A stretch of 64,000 bases of DNA from Blakeslea trispora (GCA_025331445.1 JAIWNE010000042.1:181029-245028); one strand, 5' to 3'; positions 47,677 through 60,436 are shown, numbered from the stretch's first letter. Notes: generated by a model not told the origin, from the sequence alone. Numbers and translations: made by a program.

Positions 47677-48805
47677 AAGCATGCTCTTTTTTTTTTTAAA
47701 TGGCCTTCTTTGCCTAACCCATGCGATTGAACAAAGTATATCATTTCTTAATAGCTTGATATTGAGTAAGCACTATGTATATTCTACACTAAGAGAAAAG
47801 GAATTACCCTTGAGCGCTTTATGTTTGTAATAATGTTTGGATTGATCAAGACTCGTTTCAAACTGGTCATGCATAAAGACAATCAAGACATTCCTTCTAC
47901 CTACACTTCTTCTATACTTTTGGCAGCTACTCCTAGCTTGAGTAATTTGATACCATGTTTGAAAATAGATTTTACATTGGTTAACTTGGTTACTTTACTT
48001 GTTGAAGAACTTCCCAAAAGATTTTCAAAAACGCCCTAGTACCACTGCAGTACACAATTTTATCAAGAATAAGCTTAAAAAGAAAGACTCAAATTTACCT
48101 TGAAAGACTACTTGATTGCTCACATGAACAGAAAGGGGACTTCAAGGCTATTATGGGATTTGGGACTATGCCCCCCAATTCACAATCAAACAGCAAAAGA
48201 GAAATTAGAACAAGTTGGGTACCATCTGCTAAAGCTTCCCTTTCCCTTTCTTAATCCTATCGAGGAAATGTTTTCAAAGCTAAAGCAAGGCGTCAAGAAG
48301 TACGACCTGAGAAACTCAACTGATCTCTTATAAAGGGTATCTGAGTCTTCTCCATCAATTACAAGAGATGATTGTCAAGGCTGGATTAGTCACTCTCTAT
48401 CCTTCTTTGAACGTTGCATTCATAAAGAACACCTGTTGTAACAATAAAATAAATAAAGAAATTCTTAAAGCTTATAATCATGTTTTCTGTTGTATGACTG
48501 TTTGTTCAGCGCACTTATTTACAGGGTGGTAAATCTATCATGTTGAACACTACAGTCAGCATTGATGAGTGTCATTTATTATGCTCTAACCAGCAAAAAA
48601 TGCGTGTAACGGTGCTGAAGTTAAATATCAAAGTCCATTGATGTGTCCTTTTTTTTCGGCCAATTATTTCGGAATAGATGTAATCACATGATATTCCCGT
48701 CACTTTATCTTATCTTTTTTCGATTAAGAGATTCCGTCTTATTGGTTTTCGATTCAAGTAAATTTGATAAACAAGAATAAGCATACTTTATTATAAAATA
48801 TTTTA
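47677..48805. other. Intergenic, mostly transposase relic
   Basis: Between the TPR gene and the GATA-factor stop. The segment 47820-48440 is the relic listed separately; the rest is AT-rich with no recognised feature. Confidence 0.5.
47820..48440 (+). pseudogene. IS630/Tc1-like DDE transposase relic
   Basis: The C-terminal part of an IS630/Tc1-type DDE transposase is recognisable: GYHLLKL followed by PFLNPIEEMFSKLKQGVKK, including the third acidic residue region (NPIE). It then continues past a stop as RVSESSPSITRDDCQGWI and HSLSFFERC. The block CPPIHNQTAKEKLE corresponds to the APIH block near the second Asp. In-frame stops and at least one frameshift make it non-functional. No terminal repeats were found. 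Confidence 0.65.
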
Positions 48806-49678
48806 TTAGGTTGATGTTGTGTTTTTGAGTTGGTATTGAGAAAGAAACGATGAAGTAGTAGCAGCAGTAGTAGTGGAGGGTGGATGATGAAGAGAGGGTA
48901 TCGCATCGGCCAAGGAAGGCATCGTCTCAGATTTATTAGTAGCCAGTCCAAGCATCATGAGCGATGTCAGTAAAAGCTTTTCTTGTGTCTGTTTATCAGC
49001 CGGAGAAGAAGGCGTGGGTCTCTGAAGGTTCATGATGGCCATGACAGATTCCATGGTCTTGAGTATTTCGGTTGTTTGGGACAAGAGAGATGTTATCTGG
49101 TCTAGTTCCTTTTGCAATGTATCTCTTTTTGCCTCTAGTGTCTTTTGGATCGTGTTTGGCTCCAACAAGATATTTGGCAACAAGGGATTTGTCTGTGTGC
49201 TCAAGTGCATCAGGGATTGAACAGTGGATAGGATAGGATCCTGATTTGAAAAGAGAGAACTTAATGAAGGCATTGGTGTCTGAGGTTCATGTAGGGTGGG
49301 TAAACTGTTTCTTTTTCGTTTTAGGGGTGATGTACAAGGTGAGCTATTGTCTAGAGGAGCAGGTGAAAGAGGCGGTAGGTTTTCAATGACGACTAATTGC
49401 TGAGGTAGACTATTGAATCGTTTACGTCGCTTGATGACATTTCGTTTCATTGTGATGGGTCTCTGTACTTGATGAAGCTTGTAATAGAGTCCGCATGCAT
49501 TACAGATAGTATTGCCTGTCTCGTCTCTACGCCAAAGAGGTGTTGTGGTAGTTTCGCAATTGGCACATTGGGTGACAGCTGGACTTAGACGAATGTTATT
49601 TTGCTGCCAACAGTGACGACAGCCCTGACAGTCGTGATTTGCTGATGAATGAAAATGAGTTTCGTTTGTTGATGACAT
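48806..49678 (-). CDS. GATA zinc-finger transcription factor with C-terminal coiled coil (AreB/Dal80-like)
   Basis: Single-exon, 290-residue nuclear DNA-binding protein. One type IV zinc finger, [20 protein letters not shown] then [12 protein letters not shown] (about residues 36-61), with an adjacent basic tail ([15 protein letters not shown]). A further cysteine cluster CQGCRHC lies before it (residues 17-23). Residues about 180-225 look like a coiled coil ([21 protein letters not shown]). A single finger plus C-terminal zipper is the architecture of the fungal nitrogen repressors AreB/Dal80/Gzf3. Iron regulators have two fingers. The upstream region carries five GATA sites, which suggests autoregulation or cross-regulation. 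Confidence 0.9.
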   Translation of the reverse strand: MSSTNETHFHSSANHDCQGCRHCWQQNNIRLSPAVTQCANCETTTTPLWRRDETGNTICNACGLYYKLHQVQRPITMKRNVIKRRKRFNSLPQQLVVIENLPPLSPAPLDNSSPCTSPLKRKRNSLPTLHEPQTPMPSLSSLFSNQDPILSTVQSLMHLSTQTNPLLPNILLEPNTIQKTLEAKRDTLQKELDQITSLLSQTTEILKTMESVMAIMNLQRPTPSSPADKQTQEKLLLTSLMMLGLATNKSETMPSLADAIPSLHHPPSTTTAATTSSFLSQYQLKNTTST

Positions 49679-50245
49679 GATGTTTATAATAAAGAAAAAG
49701 AAGAAAAAAGATGCACTGTTTTATATATAAAAAGAGAGAAAATGATAAGCAAGAAGAACAATAATGATAAGATATAGCAAGTAAAAATTATCTCCACATT
49801 ATTTTGTCTGATAAAGAAAAATTCAGTCTTTACTTTTTTAAGAAGCGTGCGACAATTTCTTATCTTTATTTTTTACCCCATACTCTGTCAACAGTGCATC
49901 GGAATTCTATTTTAAAGCATAGTATAGAATAATGAACAGAGATATGAGCATATAGTATTAAATTCATTACACAAGTATGAAAGAGGACTAAAATGAGTAT
50001 GGCTTATGTTGTGTGTTCACTAGAGAGAGAGATAAGCCCAAAAAAAAAAGTTATTTTGACAGAGCAAGATGTATGGCAACTCTATCAAGCAGAAATTGCC
50101 TTTTTTGATGTTATCTTGTTATTCTGTTTAATGTAAAAAGGGAAGGAGGGGAAGATAAACAAAAAGATGATTAACGTGAGAAAATAATGAGAGAGAGAGA
50201 TAACATGGAATTTATTTCACAAGGCCTACATCCAACTTGTCTTCC
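49679..50245. other. Upstream region of the GATA-factor gene
   Basis: About 570 bp between the GATA-factor start and the stop of the Kre9-like gene. The GATA cluster is in the first 190 bp; beyond it only AT-rich sequence with GA runs. Confidence 0.5.
49744..49864. promoter_or_regulatory. Cluster of five GATA motifs upstream of the GATA-factor gene
   Basis: GATAAG at 49744-49749 and 49766-49771, reverse GATAA at 49788-49792, GATAAA at 49810-49815, and reverse GATAAG (CTTATC) at 49859-49864. All lie 66-186 bp before the start codon of a GATA-finger protein. Confidence 0.6.
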
Positions 50246-51007
50246 CTAGGGCATATTTATTATGACCAGATAAACAAGACTTGCCAACAAGACAATTAAA
50301 CTAAAGGGAACAGTCTTGAGTGATAATCCTGCATCTGTTGGTTCTGGCTTTGGATAACGACCTTCAGAGGATCCATCTGGTCCAGTTGAGCCTGGTGGTC
50401 TCGAAAAACCTTTTCTCATACCATTAGAACATTTTGTTTTTTTTTTAATTTTTTTTTTTTTTTTTTTACCTGTTGGAGATGCTAAAATACGAATATTTCC
50501 AGAAACACAATGATAAGGTGCTTCACCCAATGTCATGTAATCTTTTTTTTTTTAAGAAAAAGAAATCAATATTTTCTTTTTTGTTTTCACCCATATTTCA
50601 ACTTACAAGCATTGGATGGTGCTAAAAAGTCTGGTAAATCAACCATCAAACTACCTTCTGAGGTAGGTACATTGGTAGCAATAATGACAGGTGTTTGATC
50701 TGAACCATCGGATTGAACCAAATAGACAGTAGAGAATTGATCTGCATGTGAACTTGACCTATTCTATTGTTTAATCCATCTGTCTTTTTTTTCTTTAGAA
50801 TATTATTTTACCAAGCAATCTTCATTTTTCCCCCAGCTGTAACAATAGTATTTCCAATTGGATTTGTCACTTTTTGAAATTATTTTTTAATAATAATAAC
50901 AATAATAATTTCTTTTTTTTTTTATTTTTTTTACCTATACAATCTTCATCCTTATTAAATTGTGCATTGACATAGATCAAGCATACTAAAAATACAAATA
51001 ATTTCAT
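50246..51007 (-). CDS. Secreted/GPI-type surface protein, Kre9/Knh1-like domain
   Basis: Small exported protein, 172 residues. Exons 51007-50935, 50869-50812, 50758-50607, 50541-50470, 50409-50246. The signal peptide is MKLFVFLVCLIYVNA. The body, VTNPIGNTIVTAGGKMKIAW ... FSTVYLVQSDGSDQTPVIIATN ... LPDFLAPSNAYYMTLG, fits the Ser-Thr-rich GPI-anchored Kre9/Knh1 N-terminal beta domain common in fungal wall proteins. A Pro/Ser/Gly linker (SRPPGSTGPDGSSEGR) leads to a hydrophobic C-terminus (FSLIVLLASLVYLVIINMP), so it is GPI-anchored or a single-pass protein. Introns contain long A/T runs (one of about 60 nt with 18 A), which makes boundaries of exons 4 and 5 slightly uncertain. Confidence 0.8.
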
Positions 51008-51192
51008 TATTTCTCAATAAAAATAATATTATTAATTTTTTTTAAAAAAAAAAAAGAAACTATTTTATATATAAAAGATCTTCAGGTGAATAATAAGGAA
51101 CAAACATGGAAAAATAATTATAAAAAAAAAAGACGTAATATAAGGGGGGGGTGATCCAGATTGTTTTTTTTTTGTTTAAAAAAATATACACT

Positions 51193-52908
<1,716 letters not shown>

Positions 52909-53028
52909 TTTTTAAAAGAAGAGTAGTGAAATATATATAAAAAAAAAATAAAAAAGAAACACACACACATACACACACACATATATAAATCCATTTATTC
53001 AAACTCCGTTATTCATTTTCACCCATTA

Positions 53029-53965
53029 TTAACAATGCATTTCAAGATAATAATCAACATCCAATTGATGATCTTGGAATGGAATAGAAGAGAAATCAAG
53101 ATCTCCTAAATCATCAGATTCAGGCTCCAAATCACTAGCATCAAATTCTATGCAAAGATCAATCGTTTGTTTGGCTTCAACACATTCTTTGGCTTACCTT
53201 CTACTATAGACTGAGGAGTCAATGAATGCAAGATATCTTCTTCATAGATCAAATCATCCAAGTAAGGCTTAGAGAGACGAGTGAGTTCATAAGCATCTTG
53301 ATCAGCAAAAGGACTGAAACTAGAGTAATCCATGATACAACTGGCAGGAGGAAGATAAGGGAGTTCCTTTTCTTTAGGTGGAGCATATTCAACTGTAGAC
53401 CAATCCTCTTCTTCTTCTTCTTCTTCTTCTTTCTCTTCTTCTGCTTTATCTGTCATGGACTCCATTGTATGAAAACCTCGTTCTATCCTCTTGGGTTCTG
53501 GTTCAACAAAGACAGGCTCAGTAGAGTAAGGTTGAGCTGTACTGTCTAATCCGCTAAAGTCAAGATCCAATCCAACAGGTGACCATTCAATCTCTAATCG
53601 TTTTCTTTTTCTTTAGTGCATGTCTGTATGTCTTCTTCACTCACCTTCTTCACGGCGACGAAAGGTGCGTTCAACTCCACGTCGTTTTATCTGTTGTTCC
53701 TCCACTGTAACCGTTCTCTTTTGTGGTACTTGCTTTTCTTTTAATTGAGGGAATTCTATAGAGGCGTGTTAATGTGTTTCTTTTTTTTTGTTTAAAAGAG
53801 ACTTTTTTGTTTACTCTTGTAGTCCAATGTCTTTTGATCTCTTTGGTTTGTTTTGAGTGATAAAGCAGGTGAAGCATGTCTTGAGAATGACTTGGTGAGA
53901 CTGGGTTTAGTTTGTTCGTCATTCTCATCGACCTTTGTTCTCTTTCTCTCTCGATTTCGTATCAT
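53029..53965 (-). CDS. Hypothetical acidic protein
   Basis: Four-exon gene by splice and phase logic: 53965-53815, 53755-53645, 53593-53198, 53147-53029; 258 residues. I do not recognise a family. The N-terminal third is basic (MIRNRERKRTKVDEN, KRTVTVEEQQIKRRGVERTFRRREE). The rest is acidic, with a glutamate run (about 11 residues from a CTT/CTC repeat at 53400-53435) and hydrophobic-acidic pieces (LDLDFSGLD, FDASDLEPESDDLGDLDFSSIPF) that resemble transcription activation or adaptor motifs. A start ATG at 53965 is the earliest in frame. Real coding status is supported by four phase-consistent introns. Confidence 0.65.
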
Positions 53966-54770
53966 ATGTGTTAAGAAAAAAAGAGAGAGAGAGAGAATAT
54001 ATTTAAAAAAAAAATACTTTAAAAGTCACCATTTTTTTTTATATATATGCTATTTCAAGTGAGTTATGTATTCTCTTGTACTATTAAGAAGATGCCTATT
54101 TTTTAAGGATATTGAATATAGTGTCTTTGCTGATGCTGCTCATTCTATCATACAGTCACCTTATTAAGAATACCTATCAATATATATATATATACAATGA
54201 CTAGGTACCCAACATCTATTGGGGGTTTATTGATTTTAACTAGGCAGTTTACTTGTTCTTGCTGAACAAAAGAGAGATCATCTTATTGGAAAGGGGGGGG
54301 GGAGGAGTGGTTGATAGCCATTTAAAACTTATGAGTGTATATATTGTCAGTATGTCTTTCTCAGACAACACCTATCTCTCTATCATCGTTACCTCAGTTA
54401 AAATGTGTTTGTCTGCCTGCCTTTATTTAGTGCTTTTCATAAGGTAATGATAATCTAATGTAGTATCATGGATCAAGAAACAGTATTTCATTGTGGTTAT
54501 TTTTCTTCCCCAACAAAAGAGGGACACTCAACACTAGAATTGCTTAAGGGGGATCAAACTACATGTTTTCTAGATGATTGGTTCATTCCTGGATTATTAT
54601 CAGTATGAAACCCACTATGGATTCTATTAAGAAATGAGTAAAAAAAGAGAGAGAGAGAGAGGGGGATTTCCGTGGCTTTTTATTCGAAATTCTTTTTTTT
54701 TTTATTTTAACCTGAATTTACCCGCACCCTTCCTTTTCTCTCTCTTTCTCTTTTTCTACTAGTTTATATC
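53966..54770. other. Intergenic, simple repeats only
   Basis: Divergent region between the hypothetical gene and MPC1. It contains an AT dinucleotide run (54180-54196), a G9 run (54292-54301) and a GA run (54646-54664). No gene recognised. Confidence 0.55.
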
Positions 54771-55353
54771 ATGTCACAAGCTTCAGGATCAGTTGCTAAC
54801 CGTTTGATGCAAAAGGTTGGCTCAAAAGAGTTTAGAGGTTACTTGATGAGGTAAGAAAGAGAAACAGTACAAGTGATGTCTTTCTTTTAACTTGTTTTAT
54901 TGTCTAGTACTGTACGTGTTTATATAGAAAACAACAACTCGAACTAATCAGCCTATATTAGCACTTTTGGGGTCCTGTTGTCAACTGGGGTCTTCCTATT
55001 GCTGCTATTGCTGATACTCAAAAAGATGCTAGTTTGATTTCAGGCAAAATGACTACTGGTAAACAGAAGGATAGCCCAAGCAAGAGAGAGAGAGAAAACT
55101 AACAAAGAACTATATATATTAGCTTTATGTGTTTATTCTGCTCTTTTTATGCGATTTGCTTTAGCTGTTCAACCTGTGAATTATTTGTTGTTTGCTTGTC
55201 ATGCTACTAATGAAGTAGCTCAATTGACTCAAGGCTATCGTTTCCTTCAATACAACTAGTAAAGTATCAAATGGATTACAAGAGAAATGACACTGATGAT
55301 TCTTTTCTAGTTTTAACAAAGAACAAGCTAAAGTGGTTGAAAAGGCTGATTAA
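54771..55353 (+). CDS. MPC1: Mitochondrial pyruvate carrier subunit 1
   Basis: Inner-membrane subunit of the pyruvate importer. Exons: 54771-54850, 54908-54911 (4 nt), 54962-55058, 55123-55258, 55311-55353; 119 residues, typical length. The conserved block [20 protein letters not shown] is created only if the 4-nt exon TACT is used; skipping it gives a frameshift and an early stop. Further family blocks are [18 protein letters not shown] and [22 protein letters not shown]. The last donor makes a stop (TA|G) when unspliced, so intron retention gives a shorter tail. The stop is 45 bp from the stop of convergent TRAPPC2L. Confidence 0.92.
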
Positions 55354-55398
55354 AGAAAAACAGAATATTTATATTATATTATATATAAAAAGGAGGGG

Positions 55399-56053
55399 CT
55401 AAATATCAAATGTAGCTCGAGCATTCAAACCAATGGCTTCAATAGTACGGGAAAAGGCTTTACTTTGAATGGATTTTTGAGAATCCATATTATAGAATGG
55501 ATTACAGACATTGGACACATAAGCTGTATGAATCCTTCGAAGTAACTAAAGGACAGACTTAGATGAGTATATGCAGATAAAGAATGATCACAAAGAATAG
55601 TTACTGCTTTCATGTCTGCATCACGTATTGTACCATCTGTAACAGAGACAACAACCACTAATTTAACACGTGTATTGGTAACATAACCATAACTATCCAA
55701 TCCATCAGTCTTTTTCCTTGTTTTTCTATCTAAGCTATACTTGCACTGCTAAATCCTCCATAGCATACAATAAACCTAAATAAAGGTCAAGGTGTTTAGG
55801 TCCATTGGAAACTATAAGAGAAATGAGTTCTCTAGACTGGCATCAATTAGGTCTTGCTATACTTCTTTCTTCAATGACATCGATGGAAGTGTGTGCAATA
55901 TAATGGTATTTCAGGTCAGGATGAGATGTACTAAAGTTTTTGATAAACAGTGGATTGTTCTAACAAAGTCATGTTGGTATTTCAAGCTAATGAGAATGTG
56001 TTGTTACTTGCCTGTTTACCAATCAGTGCTATACAGTTGATTTCACTGTTCAT
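55399..56053 (-). CDS. TRAPPC2L: TRAPP complex subunit TRAPPC2L (Tca17)
   Basis: Sedlin-like subunit of the TRAPP tethering complex, acting at the Golgi and in autophagy. Exons: 56053-56012, 55959-55863, 55811-55745, 55692-55605, 55545-55399; 146 residues. Features: MNSEINCIALIGKQNNPLFI start, LKYHYIAHTSIDVIEER, the HLDLYLGLLYAMEDLAVYGYVTNTRVK core (given here as a concept across the exon 3/4 junction), DADMKALLRRIH, CNPFYN and QSKAFSRTI. The similarity to human TRAPPC2L is strong. Introns 1 and 3 begin GCAAGT and are needed to keep frame, so both are GC-AG introns. Confidence 0.9.
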
Positions 56054-56197
56054 TAGAAAACCCAAAGAAAAAAAAAAAAAAAAAGAAAACAAAGATTAAA
56101 TAAAAAAAAGACCAATAAGAAGGCATGATTTAATAGACGCTTTATTTTCTATTTTCTATTATTTTTCTCTCTTTTTTTTTTTGAATAGTGTCTTATC

Positions 56198-57340
56198 ATG
56201 GGCAATACTAATTCTACTGAACTTAAACAGACAGATGCTTCATTAGAAGAAACCAGCCAAAAGAACATGACACCTTCTCCAGCTACTCTGAACTCACCTT
56301 CTTTACCTGCTATTCAAGAAGATACAGTAGTGATACCACAGATTGTTGAACCTACCAAGGCAGTGCCTGTCTCTACAAAGAAATCTGGCTGGGTCTCTAG
56401 TACAGGAGGAGCCAGTCCTTGGTATGGTTCTCTTTCTTCTTCAGCTTCTTCTCATCGTCGTACTTCTATCAGTGGTCCTTATTATCGTACTCGAGGCATG
56501 AGTATTACTCGTGATGCTGACAACGAAGAAGAATGTCCCACAGTCGATCCAGACACAACCATGACAACAACAACAGAAGGTGTACCTACTATCATTACAT
56601 GGTCTCAAGGAGGTCATCAAGTCTATGTGACAGGTACATTCAATGGTTGGAAACATAAAATCAAATTGATCAAAAGGTAAAAAAAAAATTTCATCTATCC
56701 TTACCGCCTATTCTCATTCCTCTTTTTGTTTTAGCACACACGATTTTAGTGCTATTATCGAATTACCACCTGGTACACATCGACTCAAGTTTATTGTGGA
56801 TGATGAATGGCAGTGTTCAAATGAGATGGAGACAGCAACAGATCCTGATGGTAATCTAGTCAACTATCTACAAGTGTTGGATGAAGATGAAGAAGTGGAT
56901 GGTTTTGATGATCTACAGTCATCCCTGGCTGATGATTACAGCAGTACGATTCCTACTGAACTTCTACAGCTGGCTAATTTACAAGAACAACAAAAAGATG
57001 AACAGGAATCAGAAGGAGAACAAAAGAAGAGATTACTGTCTGAATGGGAAAAGAAACAACCACCCAGTCTACCCCCTCACTTGGATAAAGTCTTGTTGAA
57101 TTCAACCACTGTCAGTGAAGAAGACAATTCGATTCTGCATGAACCAAATCACGTGACATTAAACCATCTCTATGCTTGTTCCATTAAAGATAATGTCATG
57201 GCCTTGGCAACAACCTCTCGATATCGAAAAAAGGCAAGTGTTGTTAAAATAACAATAAAAAATGGAGAATGTACTTATGATTTAAATAGTATGTGACAAC
57301 CATGTATTATAGACCTGTGATGGGAAAAGAGAAAATATAA
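56198..57340 (+). CDS. AMPK/Snf1 complex beta subunit (Gal83/Sip2-like)
   Basis: Scaffold subunit of the Snf1/AMPK energy-sensing kinase. Exons 56198-56676, 56735-57233, 57290-57340; 342 residues. N-terminal MGNTNS is a myristoylation signal. The glycogen-binding CBM48 domain is IITWSQGGHQVYVTGTFNGW ... LPPGTHRLKFIVDDEWQ (about 130-200). The C-terminal ASC domain that binds kinase and gamma subunits is PPSLPPHLDKVLLNST ... HVTLNHLYACSIKDNVM and ends RYRKK-YVTTMYYRPV. That last block requires splicing of a GC-AG intron (57234-57289, GCAAGT...AATAG); without it the protein ends in unrelated residues. The stop is 32 bp from the stop of RPE1. Confidence 0.93.
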
Positions 57341-57372
57341 TAATAATAATAATAAAAAAAAAAGTGTGTATA

Positions 57373-58216
57373 TTAAGCAAACTTGGCTTGTGCTGTGTTG
57401 ACTTTATCCTTAAAGGTCTGAATCACTTCATCAGGCTTTTCAGCCTTAAAGATACCAGTACCTGCCACAATCACATTAGCACCAGCATCAGCAGAGGCAT
57501 CAATCGTCTCTAAACTAAGACCACCATCCACTTCAATATCTAAATTGGGGTACTTGAGACGCAAGGCCTCTACCTTGGGCATACATTCAGCCATAAAACG
57601 TTGTCCACCAAAACCAGGTTCAACCGTCATAATCAAGATCATCTCACACTTTTCAGCAATCTCACCCATAACAGCACTGACAGGTGTACCAGGCTTGACA
57701 GCAACACCAGCTTGCATACCAGCTGCATGAATTTGATCAATCAGCTTTAAGGGTTCTTGAGTGGCTTCAATATGGAAAGTGTACATTTGGCCACCTGCCT
57801 TGGCAATATCATCTACCCATTGACTAGGGTTTGATACCATCATATGGCAATCTATAAATTGGGGGATGAGTTTCCTTCTTTTTTGTAAACATTTCGATAA
57901 ATACCAAAGTAAGCTTCTGTATGAGGACGAATGGCAGAGATGATAGGAGCACCCCAGGTCAAGTTGGGAACAAAATGGCTGTTTTTTTTTCTTATTTAGT
58001 TTTTCTTTTTTCTCTAAAAAAATCAAGAGCTTACCCATCCATGACATCTAAAGAAAAGGTAACGCGTTAAAGTGAATAGATAAAATACAACAAAAGAAGG
58101 GGGGGATTACCTAAATGAAGCCATTCAGCACCATTCTTCCACATGCGCTTAGCTTCAGCAGCCAAATGAGCAAAGTCAGAAGAGAGCATAGAAGGGGAAA
58201 TCTTGGCGACAGGCAT
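57373..58216 (-). CDS. RPE1: Ribulose-phosphate 3-epimerase
   Basis: Pentose phosphate pathway enzyme interconverting ribulose-5-phosphate and xylulose-5-phosphate. Exons 58216-58111, 58047-58035 (13 nt), 57978-57905, 57851-57373; 223 residues, family length. Conserved: AKISPSMLSSDFAHL, then GDVMDGHFVPNLTWG (metal-binding Asp and His), where DVMDG comes from the 13-nt exon; DCHMMVSNP; VEPGFGGQRF; DIEVDGGLS; AGTGIFK. The exon phases agree only if the microexon is included. Convergent with the AMPK beta gene. Confidence 0.95.
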
Positions 58217-60436
58217 GATGCTAATAAAAAATATACAAGAAAGAAATAAAAAAAAAAGTAGTGAATTAATTTTTTCTGAATTTAACAAGTTGACAGAACA
58301 GTAGGACAGAATGAAGAGAATGGCTTGTATTTGAGCATAGTATGATGAATAGTAGTGAGTATTTTCTAGAGTATAAGAAGCACAAGCTAAAAGTCTCTTT
58401 AGAGAACAATCTAAGCTTTGTTGAAGAGAGATACTATCATTTGTTTAAAGAAAGAGTTATAGCATGACATCAGCAGCTTTGGTCTGTTGTAAGCTTGAAT
58501 CCCCGACGCCTTTACACTGAAGCCAGTAACGCGCTGCAATCCTTACAAGAGCTGGATTTCGTTAAAGGAACACTATTAGAGGAGTCAATGAAAGACATGC
58601 TCTCGAGTAGCATCGTTTTGACTGAGCATTTTAAGGGCCTTCTGACTTGCTTGACAGAATGAAAGGCGCATTCCACTGTTTGAACCCTAATTGCCCATCT
58701 GTCAGGGAATGGTCGTGGGGTAAGTGACCGTGGCAAGCTGTCTGCTCTTGCTATTGCCATTTCCGGGATTACAACTTTGCTCTTTCAGCAAACCCTCCCT
58801 GCTTTCTCAAGAATCATCAGTCCCTCCAACACTAAACTTAATAAAAAAAAAGCATCCTTTTGTACAAGAAGCGGTGTATTGGCTATAAGTGTTGCATAAG
58901 CTTGAACTGTCTTAAAGTACTAAATCTTCTCTTCCTCCCCCTTAGACATGACAGCCCTGCCTTCACTGAAGCAGCTATGTTTATTATTTCAGACTTGATT
59001 GATTTGTTTCAGGGCACCCAATGGATCCGAAAAGGAGTGTGTTTATTGTCAGTCATCTTGATTAGGCAAAGAAAGAGATTTGAAAGTAAACCCTTTGGGT
59101 CACAAAAGAGAGTTGGTCCATAGTGATATATAGCAAGGGTCAAAATCATTACCCAAAGTTTACAAGAGAGAAAAAGAACAAGGATAGCCTTATGTTGGTT
59201 TGGATGAGGGTCAAAATAAAATAAACTACGGTTATCAAGATAGAAAGCCATGGTTCATCAGCAGCTTAAGTGAACAAAGATGGATCATGTCTTTAACAAA
59301 CACTTCTTTTTGCTTTTGTTGTTTGATACTATTTAGACATAGTCATTCTTAACCCATTCTATTCAATAGGGTTTCTTCTAATAAATACAGATGAGAAATT
59401 GCTACTTGTTATTTCATGCAATCCATGTTACACAAAGAAGTCTATCATCTCCAAGAAAACACACATACACGCGTATAAGAAAAAAGAAGGATGTGTGTAC
59501 AGTCATTGCTCTGTTTAAACCCTAAAAGCCACTGTTTTTCAGGACTCTTTTTTTTTCTTAGGGTCAGTGAGAACAAAATGTAAAGAATCAAGAAAGAAAG
59601 AAAGAGAGAGTGATCTAAAGTGAATAATCAATTGATTTTGTTGCTCATCATTTCTTACATGTGGCTTGTGGAGTTCCTGAAAGGTGCATGCTGATGAGTG
59701 ATACTGTTGTCAAAAGAATACCTCCTAGTGGAAACATGAGTAACCTCAAAACTAGTCTACTCACATTGACTGAATTTTTTTGTCTAATACTAACAAGAGC
59801 TTCAGTTAGCCATTCTGCATAACAATTCTGATTTGAGCAAAGAACACTTGGCAAATGATGAAGGCTTCTGTAAGAACTGTTCTTTCTACAAAGACTGCCA
59901 TTGTAACTAGACTTTTTTTTTAGAGGAGTGCTTTGATTTCTCTTTAGATAGTTTTCATCAAGTGCAGCAAACTAAAGAATTCTTTCAAGAATACGCTATG
60001 TTTTCATTTTTTATTTTCAGAAAATACGCAATATTTTTTTTTCTTTTCTGTTTGGTATATTCGCTTCACTTTATGCTCTCATACAACAGGATTTAAAAAA
60101 AAAAAAAGTGTATTTCATAAACACAACAGCATTGTCTTTATGCTTAAGGAAAACAAGTTGCCTTGAAATAGACATTTCCCAGCAAGAGAAGAGTGATTGA
60201 TACTGTTATAAATAGAAGAAAGAAATATAGAAATGACTCAATTGTTTTGCTGATATCATTCTTTACAAGTCGTACAAGACACATTTTATGTATCAAGCGC
60301 GCTAAGTTTTTTTTTCTTTTTATAGTAATAGATGGCCTCAAAATGACGTAGAGTGTAAATAAAATTGGCTTATAAAGAATTGCTACTGCTCCATCTCTTT
60401 CACTTTTTAACGTTTTCTTTTTATATTTATTAGATC
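58217..60436. other. 2.2-kb intergenic with possible mobile-element relic
   Basis: Between the divergent RPE1 and BAP31-like genes. The GC-richer block 58440-58860 is listed separately. The rest is AT-rich; an ACGCGT occurs near 59470. No RNA gene or intact frame recognised. Confidence 0.5.
58640..58860 (+). pseudogene. Possible TnpB/Fanzor-type zinc-ribbon and RuvC-III relic
   Basis: One frame reads KGAFHCLNPNCPSVREWSWG and, after one frameshift, SDRGKLSALAIAISG. This order resembles the C-terminus of TnpB/Fanzor proteins (second Cys pair of the zinc ribbon, then D-R-D-x-N-x-A-x-x-I with the last RuvC Asp). The usual RDxN is degraded to DRGKLSA, and I cannot trace the upstream RuvC motifs. 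The base composition is GC-richer than its flanks. Weak call; a different transposon family is possible. Confidence 0.3.

Noticed and set aside
55123..55260. MPC1 ending at the TAG at 55257-55259
   Set aside because: The stop overlaps a good donor (TA|GTAAAG), and splicing to 55311 restores a frame ending in an acidic/basic tail; kept as an alternative only.
59648..59854. 68-codon minus-strand frame with CSNQNC
   Set aside because: Superficial Cys pattern only, no surrounding zinc-ribbon or RuvC motif.
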